Below are positions 7,085 through 13,627 of a DNA stretch of 13,633 nt, piece after piece. Under the pieces are notes generated by a model that saw only the letters and a program-made list of their open reading frames with translations, was not told where the DNA came from and ran no database searches. Position numbers and translations under genes: made by a program. Source of the stretch: Clostridiales bacterium (GTDB lineage: Bacteria > Bacillota_A > Clostridia > Saccharofermentanales > Saccharofermentanaceae); NCBI GenBank assembly GCA_017649745.1, contig JAGCGE010000316.1, positions 1 to 13,633 on the forward strand, in the 5' to 3' direction. The first letter of the stretch is position 1. Every line of letters begins with the position of its first letter.

Positions 7085-9031
7085 TTAGAACATGCCTCCC
7101 TTAACGGTCTCATAGACCTTTCCATCCTTATTGACCTGTTTCATGAATCTATCCGCTTCTCCCGCGAGTTCCTCAACAAGATCAGTATCGATATTATGAC
7201 CGCAATTGGAGTACATAACGAGCTTACAATGCGGCAATTCTTTTGCAGTTCTGATCATCAGTTCAGGCGTGCTTATAGGATCATCGATACCGCCTAAGAT
7301 AAGAGTCGGAACCTCTATCGTATGGAGCATCTCACGAAGTTTCTCTTCAGTCTTATACTTCATGAGCGGTCTTCCGTAGTCGATCGCCTTTTCTCTAGGA
7401 TCGACCTCTCTAGGCTCACTTATCTGCATCTCTCTAAAAGCACGTCTCTTCGCTCTGGCCTCATCATTATCGATCGGCGGATCCATCGCTGGCGGTTCCT
7501 TGATAATGCCCGACAAGAGCATCTGCCTTATAGACATCGAACCTTCCTGCAGGCTGTGCGGACCAGGAACACATGCGATAAATCCCTTCACTCTTGAAGG
7601 ATCATTCAGCATCAGATGCCAGCCGACACCAGCACCATGCGAAGCACCCATATAGAAGAACTTGTCTATCTTAAGCTTGTCTGCAACCTTTATTACATCC
7701 TTAGCGAAAACATCGTACCACTCATCTTTGTAGTCCTCTTCCACATAGGACGAAGGATAAAATCCGCGTAGCGTAATACAGATCAGATGATATCCCATCC
7801 TCGCGAGGGCCTGCTGCATTCCAAACGGATAGAATCCAACCTGAGCCGATAGGATATAGTTATCGCCCCAGCCGTATTCCTCAAAGCTTAAAGTCACATC
7901 TGGTTCGATCTTAACTTCATGGAACCACTGCTTCCTCATCGCCTCATAATACTCATCAGGAACCTTACCCCTGTACTCCTCATCAGGATAATCTGCCTCG
8001 AATCTGTCAGGATTGACCACAACAGTCTCAAGCACGCTATAGTATGCTTTCTTCGCCTTGCTCTTTCCTTCGAAAAGCAACGGATGGCTTACTTCTTTTC
8101 TGAATCCCGTAAGCCAGCTGTTCTCATCAAGAAGATTCCAGAACGTAACTGACGTAACATCAGCCTTACCCTTATCCTTAGCATCAACAAGGATAGAGAA
8201 CAGTTCCTTATATCTTTGTGCAAGCTTATCCATCGACTCTTCTGACGGATCAGCATTATGTATATCAAGCTCAGTTACATTTATCTCCAGACCAAGCTCA
8301 CCGTACATATGAAGCGCCGTTTTATAAAGTTCCAGATCAGGCTCGTCCATAGTAAGATGTGACTGCATTCCCATTCCGTCAACAAGTCCCTGATCCATCA
8401 ACGGCTTTAATATCCTGCTGATGATAAGATCTCTCTTCCACGGTTCAAAAGTGTTGTAATCGTTATAGAAGAGCTTAACCTCAGGGTCAGCGTATTTTCG
8501 AGCATACTTAAAGGCCTTGATAAAAAAGTCATTGCCGACTACTTCTGTCCAGAGCGACTTCCTCAAGTCACCCTCGTCGATAGCCTCATTAACAACATCC
8601 CATGCATAGATACATCCAGGGTAATTATCCCTGACAAAAGTCAGAACTCCCTTGATATAACTCTCCATTCTCTTAAGCATCGTCTCCCTGTCAACGAAAC
8701 CTGCGAACTCATCATAATCCTTACAGAAAAACCACTTAGGCGTCTGATTGTGCCACAAGAGAGTGTGGCCTCTCATCTTTATGTTGTTGTTTTTCGAAAA
8801 CTCCAGATAAGGGATAGCGAAGTCGAAATTAAGCTTCGGCTCAAGATCATACTTCTTAGGATCCTTCTTATTCTCATCATCAAGGAAATACATCGGCTTC
8901 ATGTCGTTCTCACAGGTAAAACTGTTGAACTGTGCAAGAAGCAGTTTCATATTAGCAGGTGTCTCAAGATTAAAGCGTGATATAGCAGCGCCCATCTTAA
9001 ATCGTGTAGCAAAAGCAGTCTTAAGATTCAT
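7085..9031 (-). CDS. Cytoplasmic GH10 xylanase fused to an alpha/beta-hydrolase (putative esterase)
   Basis: Residues about 1-338 form a complete GH10 domain, the family of endo-1,4-beta-xylanases. R-G-H-T-L-L-W-H is at 87-94, the acid/base Glu149 lies in WDVVNEAID, and the nucleophile Glu254 lies in EINVTELDIH. After a charged linker, residues about 375-635 form an alpha/beta-hydrolase with nucleophile Ser464 (GASHGAG), Asp583/584 (GGIDDP) and His612 (NCGHN). Both catalytic sets look intact. There is no signal peptide (MNLKTAFATRFKMGAAISRF), so the enzyme should act inside the cell on imported short xylo-oligosaccharides or glycosides. The second domain may remove acetyl, feruloyl or other acyl esters; its specificity is not visible. 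GGAGGG sits 5 bases before the ATG. It is the first gene of a three-gene operon. Xylanase-esterase fusions are known, mostly as secreted enzymes. Confidence 0.9.
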   Translation of the reverse strand: MNLKTAFATRFKMGAAISRFNLETPANMKLLLAQFNSFTCENDMKPMYFLDDENKKDPKKYDLEPKLNFDFAIPYLEFSKNNNIKMRGHTLLWHNQTPKWFFCKDYDEFAGFVDRETMLKRMESYIKGVLTFVRDNYPGCIYAWDVVNEAIDEGDLRKSLWTEVVGNDFFIKAFKYARKYADPEVKLFYNDYNTFEPWKRDLIISRILKPLMDQGLVDGMGMQSHLTMDEPDLELYKTALHMYGELGLEINVTELDIHNADPSEESMDKLAQRYKELFSILVDAKDKGKADVTSVTFWNLLDENSWLTGFRKEVSHPLLFEGKSKAKKAYYSVLETVVVNPDRFEADYPDEEYRGKVPDEYYEAMRKQWFHEVKIEPDVTLSFEEYGWGDNYILSAQVGFYPFGMQQALARMGYHLICITLRGFYPSSYVEEDYKDEWYDVFAKDVIKVADKLKIDKFFYMGASHGAGVGWHLMLNDPSRVKGFIACVPGPHSLQEGSMSIRQMLLSGIIKEPPAMDPPIDNDEARAKRRAFREMQISEPREVDPREKAIDYGRPLMKYKTEEKLREMLHTIEVPTLILGGIDDPISTPELMIRTAKELPHCKLVMYSNCGHNIDTDLVEELAGEADRFMKQVNKDGKVYETVKGGMF

Positions 9032-9057
9032 AAATACCCTCCGTTCATACTCTTATA

Positions 9058-9086
9058 ATTCTAAAACACGCGCGAATTAAGGTCAA
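9058..9086 (-). promoter_or_regulatory. Sigma-A promoter of the xylanase-hydrolase operon
   Basis: On the minus strand TTGACC (9081-9086) and TAGAAT (9058-9063) are separated by exactly 17 bases. Transcription would start near 9050, leaving a short leader of about 20 bases that contains the GGAGGG ribosome site (9037-9042). Confidence 0.75.
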
Positions 9087-9116
9087 ACCGACTTAATGAA
9101 TTCTTAAAGTTTGGTT
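9086..9116. promoter_or_regulatory. Imperfect dyad between divergent promoters, possible operator
   Basis: The sequence is roughly symmetric around GAATTC (9098-9103): AACC and ACTTAA on the left, TTAA(A)GT and GGTT on the right, with one-base offsets. It abuts the -35 box of the minus-strand operon and precedes the plus-strand promoter zone, the position of a shared operator. Symmetry is imperfect and A+T-rich DNA gives such dyads by chance. Confidence 0.3.
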
Positions 9117-9126
9117 GGAGATTTTT

Positions 9127-9154
9127 TTAACAAAGAGGGTTATATTGTTATCAA
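9127..9154 (+). promoter_or_regulatory. Candidate promoter of the DUF4003 gene
   Basis: TTAACA (9127-9132) is followed after 16 bases by TATCAA (9149-9154). A better -10-like TATATT at 9141-9146 has no matching -35 at normal distance. A promoter must lie in this gap because the neighbouring operon is divergent, but the exact boxes are uncertain. Confidence 0.35.
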
Positions 9155-9177
9155 ACAAACAAGAGAGGTAAACACAT

Positions 9178-10170
9178 ATGAATACCAGATTAGAAACAAA
9201 TAAAGAGATCTACGAAGCCAACTTCAAGATGGCCAAAAAAGCCTTTCTCCTCAATTCAGGACTTGAAGCATCAGCCTGTGCAGCTTCCTTTATCGGCGAT
9301 ACGGAGCCGACTTCCGAAGAAGATATGAAGGCAGCAAAGAAGATCCTCGATAAGAATACATCGATCGTCTCGACACTCGGCCACGGCAACGCAAGACAGG
9401 TCGTTGTAGCTACACTTGCCCAGAGCGGTGATCCAGAAGACGCAATGGATAAGATCAAGAAGATCCACAAGGCTCTCGACAAGAAATTCTTCAATTCAGA
9501 CTATCTTGTCCTCGCAGCAGTTATGATCTATCGTTCCTGCAAGCCTTCCGAATACGACACAGTTGTAAGAAGGACCCGTGAGATCTATAAGCTCATCCGT
9601 AAGGATCATCCTTTCCTCACAGGTCGTGAAGACATCGCAAGCTGCGTCATCATGGCATTAACGGATACAGACGAAGGAAAGCTCGCTCAGTACTGCGAAG
9701 AGAACTTCCAGGCTCTTAAGGAGCACTTCTTCAGCAAGAACAAGATCCAGTACATGGCTTGCACATTAAGCGCTTTCGACGGTGATGCAGATACAAAGGC
9801 TAAGAAGACCAAAGGTTCCTACGAACTTCTTAAAGAAGAAGGCGTAAGGTTCGATGCTGATGCCTACGCAGTCATCAGTGCTTACGCAATGATCATCGAA
9901 GACAAGGACAAGGTTCAAGTAGCAAAGGAGATCAAGAAGACCAGCGACGAATTAAAGTCCGTCCGCGGTCTCGGAGCATTAGGCGCCGGCAAGAGGATCA
10001 GAAACATCATCGCTTCAGCTCTTGTTATCGACGCATACGCTAAGGACAACAAGAACGTATCATCAGTGGCTATCAGCGCCATCATCTCTGCCATCATTAC
10101 AGAGCAGATCATGATCGCAGCTGCTGCTTCTTCTGCCGCTGCATCATCAGCTGCCGCAGCATCATCCTGA
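9178..10170 (+). CDS. DUF4003 family protein
   Basis: The 330-residue protein is the only plus-strand gene. It resembles the DUF4003 family of Bacillota, whose function is not known to me. It is soluble and helix-rich, with no signal peptide. Recognisable family-like features are the N-terminal N-x-x-I-Y-E-A-N-F-K segment, repeated helical hairpins (for example SDYLVLAAVMIYRSC at about 108-122 and REDIASCVIMALTDTDEGK at about 149-167), and G-A-L-G-A-G-K-R near 270. The last 18 residues are almost pure Ala and Ser after a hydrophobic helix (about 294-312), which could form a membrane-associated tail. AGAGG lies 9 bases before the ATG. No convincing U-rich terminator is visible right after the stop; the next hairpin belongs to the convergent gene. 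Confidence 0.75.
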   Translation: MNTRLETNKEIYEANFKMAKKAFLLNSGLEASACAASFIGDTEPTSEEDMKAAKKILDKNTSIVSTLGHGNARQVVVATLAQSGDPEDAMDKIKKIHKALDKKFFNSDYLVLAAVMIYRSCKPSEYDTVVRRTREIYKLIRKDHPFLTGREDIASCVIMALTDTDEGKLAQYCEENFQALKEHFFSKNKIQYMACTLSAFDGDADTKAKKTKGSYELLKEEGVRFDADAYAVISAYAMIIEDKDKVQVAKEIKKTSDELKSVRGLGALGAGKRIRNIIASALVIDAYAKDNKNVSSVAISAIISAIITEQIMIAAAASSAAASSAAAASS

Positions 10171-10184
10171 TCGATTTTTCTGTG

Positions 10185-10364
10185 TCCCCAACATAAATCT
10201 CAAAATCACGGCATCATGTAGTAGAAATACGGTTCTTCTTGCTAAAAAATGTGCAAGTTAGCCCTACACAACCGGCTCCAGAGGAAAATTATGTTGTAGA
10301 TGATGTCCATAAAGTGACAAAAATCCCCAACCAGATCTCGATTTTTTAGAGATTATGTTGGGGA
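10185..10364. repeat. Pair of 23-25 base inverted repeats about 180 bases apart (possible MITE or decayed IS)
   Basis: TCCCCAACATAAATCTC-AAAATC at 10185-10207 is nearly the reverse complement of the sequence at 10340-10364, which reads TCCCCAACATAATCTC-TAAAAAATC on the minus strand. A shorter related piece, ATTATGTTG, lies near 10289-10297. The unit fills most of the gap between two convergent genes. No target duplication is apparent and no coding remains, so a mobile origin is only a possibility. Confidence 0.45.
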
Positions 10365-10366
10365 TT
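10319..10366 (-). terminator. Intrinsic terminator of the serine hydrolase gene
   Basis: On the minus strand AAUCCCCAAC (from 10366) pairs with GUUGGGGAUU over 10 bp. An inner AUCUC/GAGAU stem continues it, and a UUUUU run at 10319-10323 follows. It is 18 bases after the stop at 10385. One arm is also the right copy of the inverted repeat at 10185-10364. The plus-strand side lacks a U-run, so it mainly serves the minus-strand gene. Confidence 0.85.
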
Positions 10367-10384
10367 CATATTTATACAAACATT

Positions 10385-11557
10385 TCAATCACGGATGATC
10401 CTATTGAGATTCTCAACTAACATGTCTCGTTTATTTTCATGAAGAGTCGTGAATGAAAGTACATATATCTTCTTACCGTCTTTTTCAATAACGCAGTTTG
10501 ACGTCAGGAATCTAGGGAGTGCTCCCGTATGTCCGGTATTTCCATGGATCTTCGTCCACCCGCAGCCATAATCATCAATAAACGTAAGCATCAGTTCCAT
10601 CGAATCTTCATTAAGGAGATAACCTCCGAACAATGCACGATCGAACTTTATCATATCTACCGCGTTCGTATGGATATCTCCGGCGCCCTTCAGAAACTTC
10701 GGATCTTTCAGGTAATCATATTCCGCCTCATACTCGAAAGCAGCGGTCACATCTCCGCTTGACACAGCCGATGTATAAGTCATCTTACACGGCTCGAAAA
10801 CAATTTCATTTACGTATTCCGCATAGGATCTTCCGCTGATTTTTTCGATTAATAAAGCCAGCAGATGATAGTTGGAATTGCAGTATGAATATTGGCTGTC
10901 AGGTTCAAAGTCAAGATCATTAGTGAAGACAAGCTCCATGAACAGTTCGTCGGTAATAACAGGTTCCATTATCCTGTAGGCTTCTGCCCAAGTGTACTTC
11001 ACAGGATCAGATCCCAGCAGTTCATAGACTCTTTCTTCTCCAAGAAACAGATCAGGACGGTCTATATAATCGATCAATCCTGAACGCATATGCAGAAGAT
11101 CGCTTATCGTGATCTTCGAGACATCCTCATAATTAGGATACGAACTGTAATCAGGGAACAGATCTCCCAGAGTATCGGTCATCTTAAGTTTGCCGTCTTC
11201 AATGAGTTTCATGATACATACAGCCACGAAAGCCTTAGAACAAGAACCGATCTCATACGTTGTATACGGAGTCACTTCATTACCGTCAATATCAAGTGCG
11301 CGAGCTCCTGAAGCGAAAAGGATCTCATCATCTGTCGCAACTATAAGGGTACCCTTAAAACCAGCCTCTTCAACCTCGTATTTAAGCCAGTTGATCGCGC
11401 TCTCATAATCTTTATTCTCGCTGTAGTATATGTTGTCAGCAGTCTTCATCTTGCCTAGCTGATCTTCAACATCAAGCTTCGGACCACTGGACGAACTGCA
11501 GCTAACAAGCAGAAAGACATTGATCACGACAAGTAAAGCACTCAGTAGCCTTTTCAT
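10385..11557 (-). CDS. Lipid-anchored serine hydrolase, class C beta-lactamase / DD-peptidase-like fold
   Basis: The 390-residue protein opens with a lipoprotein signal peptide, MKRLLSALLVVINVFLL, with lipobox L-V-S-C20, so it should be anchored outside the membrane. The catalytic domain (about 52-385) has the three motifs of the beta-lactamase class C/penicillin-binding fold: S105-C-S-K108, Y225-C-N227 and H343-T-G345. Helix W-L-K-Y near 57-60 and the H-M-R-S-G-L segment at 156-161 also fit. HTG replaces the KTG of true class C lactamases, as is common in esterases and peptidases of this family. The substrate is therefore uncertain: D-Ala peptides or small esters are both possible, and beta-lactam resistance should not be assumed. 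GGAGGT lies 5 bases before the ATG. The 87-base gap to the upstream gene has no clear hairpin or strong promoter, so readthrough from that gene is possible. Confidence 0.88.
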   Translation of the reverse strand: MKRLLSALLVVINVFLLVSCSSSSGPKLDVEDQLGKMKTADNIYYSENKDYESAINWLKYEVEEAGFKGTLIVATDDEILFASGARALDIDGNEVTPYTTYEIGSCSKAFVAVCIMKLIEDGKLKMTDTLGDLFPDYSSYPNYEDVSKITISDLLHMRSGLIDYIDRPDLFLGEERVYELLGSDPVKYTWAEAYRIMEPVITDELFMELVFTNDLDFEPDSQYSYCNSNYHLLALLIEKISGRSYAEYVNEIVFEPCKMTYTSAVSSGDVTAAFEYEAEYDYLKDPKFLKGAGDIHTNAVDMIKFDRALFGGYLLNEDSMELMLTFIDDYGCGWTKIHGNTGHTGALPRFLTSNCVIEKDGKKIYVLSFTTLHENKRDMLVENLNRIIRD

Positions 11558-11644
11558 AAGAGACCTCCTTCAGGCCATTCCGTTTTCTACTTTATGGTAC
11601 TATATCCCGCTTACAGTTTCTTGTCCTTGAAGAGAATTATCTGT

Positions 11645-12280
11645 CTACTTGTCACTTTTCTCACGGGCTTTCCTTATATCCTCAGCGGTAAGGTATCTGC
11701 GTCTTCTCGGTCTTAGCGGAGCAGGACGCCACACAGTCTTAAACCGCTCCCACTTGGGATTATATTTTGTTGTATTTATATACTCACGAAAATCAAAGTT
11801 AGATCTCACTTCTTCATCCGGATAATGATACTTACTGCCAGATGATAATCTGTCTTCATGAAGCATCCATTTCAGTTCATTTGCGATCCGTACCCTGCCA
11901 TCCAGGAAAGTCGCATAAGGATCTTTGTATATCTCGAACCACAGCTCGATATCTTCGAACATGCACTTCTTATCAGTTATACATACGATCCTCCAATAAG
12001 GTGTACGTCTGTCTCCGATATATGGAGGTTGCTTCATCATAATCTCGACGTATTCCTCCATTGAAGAGAACTCTTCCATGCCTTGAAAACCGCTGGCCCA
12101 GTTATATTGCAGGCCGTATCTTCTCGCACGCAGATCACTTTGTGTATAAAACTCTTTATCCTGCAGGATATATGCCCACTTATGTATCATGTCGTGATCC
12201 AGCGTAGCCTTGATAAAGGCCTCGGTATCGCCGTGGTCACCGTCTTTGATACTAATGAAATAGCCGACTTCCTTAGCCAT
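11645..12280 (-). CDS. RepB-like (Rep_2) protein, apparently without catalytic HUH and tyrosine residues
   Basis: The 211-residue length matches rolling-circle initiators of the pMV158 RepB type (about 210). The order of similar segments also fits: MAKE at the start; W-A-Y-I-L-Q-D-K-E-F at 35-44 where RepB has S-P-L-H-D-K-D; R-R-T-P-Y-W-R-I-V-C-I at 91-101 where RepB has K-K-A-H-Y-H-V-L-Y-I; and L-K-W-M-L-H-E followed by K-Y-H-Y-P-D-E-E-V...N-F-D at 136-163. The last segment corresponds to RepB's Y-L-T-H-E...H-V-Y-D-K-A-D-I...N-F-D. The comparison is from memory. Both HUH histidines read as Tyr and Arg here, and the nicking tyrosine position is Trp or Leu, so nicking is not expected. About 35 extra residues sit between the first two segments. 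The C-terminal tail is basic (P-R-R-R-R, 191-195). It lies 8 bases after the lipoprotein gene, with AAAGGGA overlapping that gene's stop as ribosome site. A plain unknown protein remains possible. Confidence 0.55.
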   Translation of the reverse strand: MAKEVGYFISIKDGDHGDTEAFIKATLDHDMIHKWAYILQDKEFYTQSDLRARRYGLQYNWASGFQGMEEFSSMEEYVEIMMKQPPYIGDRRTPYWRIVCITDKKCMFEDIELWFEIYKDPYATFLDGRVRIANELKWMLHEDRLSSGSKYHYPDEEVRSNFDFREYINTTKYNPKWERFKTVWRPAPLRPRRRRYLTAEDIRKAREKSDK

Positions 12281-12288
12281 GGATCCCT

Positions 12289-13356
12289 TTAATAATCAAC
12301 CTCGTCAAAATCAGCATATACGCATTCGCCGTTCTCGATCACAAGTGAATTTATGTTCCAACCTGCCTCAGAACCGTATCCGCCTGTAGACTTAGTATAA
12401 TCGAAAACATCATTATATTCACCGATCAGTTCAAGAACCTCAAATAAAGTCATATCATGACCTTTGTCGACAGATGAATACGGATCGCCATATGGATGGA
12501 TCACGATATCAGCCTTGAAATCATCAGCAACAGGGATCCTCTTGAATATTACGTCACGATAGAGATAACCATACTCATCACGCAAAGAAAGATATACATC
12601 ATCGCCGTCAACGATCACTTCGAAATACTGACCGTCTCCTATCTGAAGACCATTCTCGTCAACTTCCTCTATCTCATAGGTGTACATGGGATCAGCCTTA
12701 AACTCATCACCCGCTTTAAGTTCTGAATACTCGGCAAGACTGATCTTATATTCGATCCTGGTGCCGACAGTCGCATAAAGATATTCACAGTCATTCGAGA
12801 CAGCATACGCACAAGCTTCATACTCGCCGTCCTGCATCTTTCCCATATACTTATCAGGATCGATATATCCGTCACCACAGTAGAACGTAAGGAAATCAGT
12901 CAGCGCCGGATAATCAAAAAAGATCTCCGACGGCATGAGGCTGTCAGAATAATACTCCAGATCAGGAATATCCCACTCCACGAGCTTGCCGTGATCATTC
13001 TTGTAAGCGATGATACCGTCAGTCTCGTCACGCGCGATAAGTACAGGATTCAACCACTTATCCTTGCCGTAACCGAGCCATAGGAACTTATCCTTATCAG
13101 AGACCAGCATCTCGGCTGTTGCCTTGTAAAACGAGTAATCATCGTCTTTATACTCCATCAGGAAAGCAAACTCATCTTCTGTTTCTTTGGACTCCTCTTC
13201 CTCATCGAAAACATCCTCTTCATCCTCTTCATCCAGAGTTGTCTCGACAGTTTCTTCGTCAAAGTCCTCATCTTTTTCTGTTTTGTTACATCCGGAAAAT
13301 GCCGTCAGCGAAACGGCGGCGACCATTATGATTGCCAATAGCTTTTTTCTTTTCAT
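12289..13356 (-). CDS. Acidic lipoprotein of unknown function
   Basis: The start is ATG 13354-13356 (355 residues), with GGAGGA 7 bases upstream; the ATG at 13371 overlaps that ribosome site and cannot use it. The signal peptide MKRKKLLAIIMVAAVSLTAF ends in the lipobox F-S-G-C23, so the protein is lipid-anchored outside the membrane. A strongly acidic Asp/Glu linker of about 35 residues follows. The rest is beta-rich with many Asp, Glu and Tyr (for example Y-F-E-V-I-V-D-G-D-D-V-Y near the last third) and ends V-D-Y. I recognise no domain. The acidic patches could bind calcium or simply space the domain off the membrane; this is inference. It forms a likely two-gene unit with the RepB-like gene. 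Confidence 0.8.
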   Translation of the reverse strand: MKRKKLLAIIMVAAVSLTAFSGCNKTEKDEDFDEETVETTLDEEDEEDVFDEEEESKETEDEFAFLMEYKDDDYSFYKATAEMLVSDKDKFLWLGYGKDKWLNPVLIARDETDGIIAYKNDHGKLVEWDIPDLEYYSDSLMPSEIFFDYPALTDFLTFYCGDGYIDPDKYMGKMQDGEYEACAYAVSNDCEYLYATVGTRIEYKISLAEYSELKAGDEFKADPMYTYEIEEVDENGLQIGDGQYFEVIVDGDDVYLSLRDEYGYLYRDVIFKRIPVADDFKADIVIHPYGDPYSSVDKGHDMTLFEVLELIGEYNDVFDYTKSTGGYGSEAGWNINSLVIENGECVYADFDEVDY

Positions 13357-13363
13357 ATGTTCT

Positions 13364-13369
13364 TCCTCC
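13364..13369 (-). promoter_or_regulatory. Ribosome binding site that fixes the lipoprotein start
   Basis: GGAGGA on the minus strand is 7 bases before ATG 13354-13356. The upstream in-frame ATG (13369-13371) shares bases with it and has no site of its own, so the shorter protein is preferred. Confidence 0.75.
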
Positions 13370-13372
13370 ATT

Positions 13373-13402
13373 AAAAATGACCCATGTCATACATGAGTCA
13401 TT
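13373..13402 (-). terminator. Hairpin with U-run after the 28-residue gene, overlapping the lipoprotein promoter region
   Basis: On the minus strand AAUGACUCAUG and CAUGGGUCAUU form an 11-bp stem (one U.G pair) around UAUGA, followed by UUUUU. The U.G pair exists only in this strand's RNA, which favours a terminator for the gene at 13474-13560. The same DNA is a 27-base dyad just upstream of the lipoprotein ribosome site, so an operator or attenuator role is also possible. Confidence 0.6.
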
Positions 13403-13405
13403 ATA
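13400..13405 (-). promoter_or_regulatory. Perfect -10 box, candidate lipoprotein gene promoter
   Basis: TATAAT on the minus strand would start transcription near 13393, inside the hairpin-forming dyad, so transcripts from it would lack one arm and escape termination. The -35 region (TTTATT at 13423-13428, 17-base spacer) is weak. Confidence 0.45.
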
Positions 13406-13473
13406 CATCAGATATATTTGATAATAAATTGTCGTTTATCGGATAACGTCTCCGATCTGTTCTTTTGATACGA

Positions 13474-13560
13474 TCAGAATTTCAAAAACAAGAAAAAGAC
13501 AACTATTACTATAGCCAGAATAATTAATAATGCTAACAATCTTGTTGATATATTTTTCAT
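13474..13560 (-). CDS. 28-residue hydrophobic peptide (single membrane helix)
   Basis: The ATG at 13558-13560 has GGAGGG 5 bases upstream and a well-formed promoter at 13599-13627. The peptide starts MKNISTR, continues as an uninterrupted hydrophobic helix (about residues 8-26: LLALLIILAIVIVVFFLFL) and ends Lys-Phe. One Lys and one Arg at the N terminus and one Lys at the C terminus flank the helix. A terminator-like hairpin lies about 72 bases downstream. Such peptides include type I toxins, small regulators of membrane enzymes and small transporter subunits. I see no clear antisense RNA promoter, so a toxin role is not supported over the others. It is unlike any neighbour and no family is recognised. 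Confidence 0.65.
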   Translation of the reverse strand: MKNISTRLLALLIILAIVIVVFFLFLKF

Positions 13561-13598
13561 AGTACCCTCCTATTAGTCATACTAACTCACATAAACCT

Positions 13599-13627
13599 TC
13601 TATAGGATTCATTCACATTAAACTCAA
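13599..13627 (-). promoter_or_regulatory. Sigma-A promoter of the 28-residue peptide gene
   Basis: On the minus strand TTGAGT (13622-13627) and TATAGA (13599-13604) are separated by exactly 17 bases. Transcription would start near 13592, giving a leader of about 30 bases that ends with the GGAGGG ribosome site. Confidence 0.65.

Noticed and set aside
9210..9494. 94-codon minus-strand frame opposite the DUF4003 gene
   Set aside because: It is antisense to a well-supported gene, has no ribosome site and no recognisable domain.
10385..11557. Reading the serine hydrolase as an antibiotic-resistance beta-lactamase
   Set aside because: HTG replaces KTG, and the lipoprotein anchor and general motifs fit the wide serine-hydrolase family; resistance cannot be claimed from motifs alone.
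11558..11644. Promoter for the serine hydrolase gene with a TATAGT -10 box
   Set aside because: The minus strand has TATAGT but no acceptable -35 hexamer at 16-18 bases, so it was not listed.
13474..13560. Type I toxin-antitoxin system
   Set aside because: The peptide fits in size and hydrophobicity, but no convincing antisense promoter was found on the plus strand, so only the peptide gene is called.
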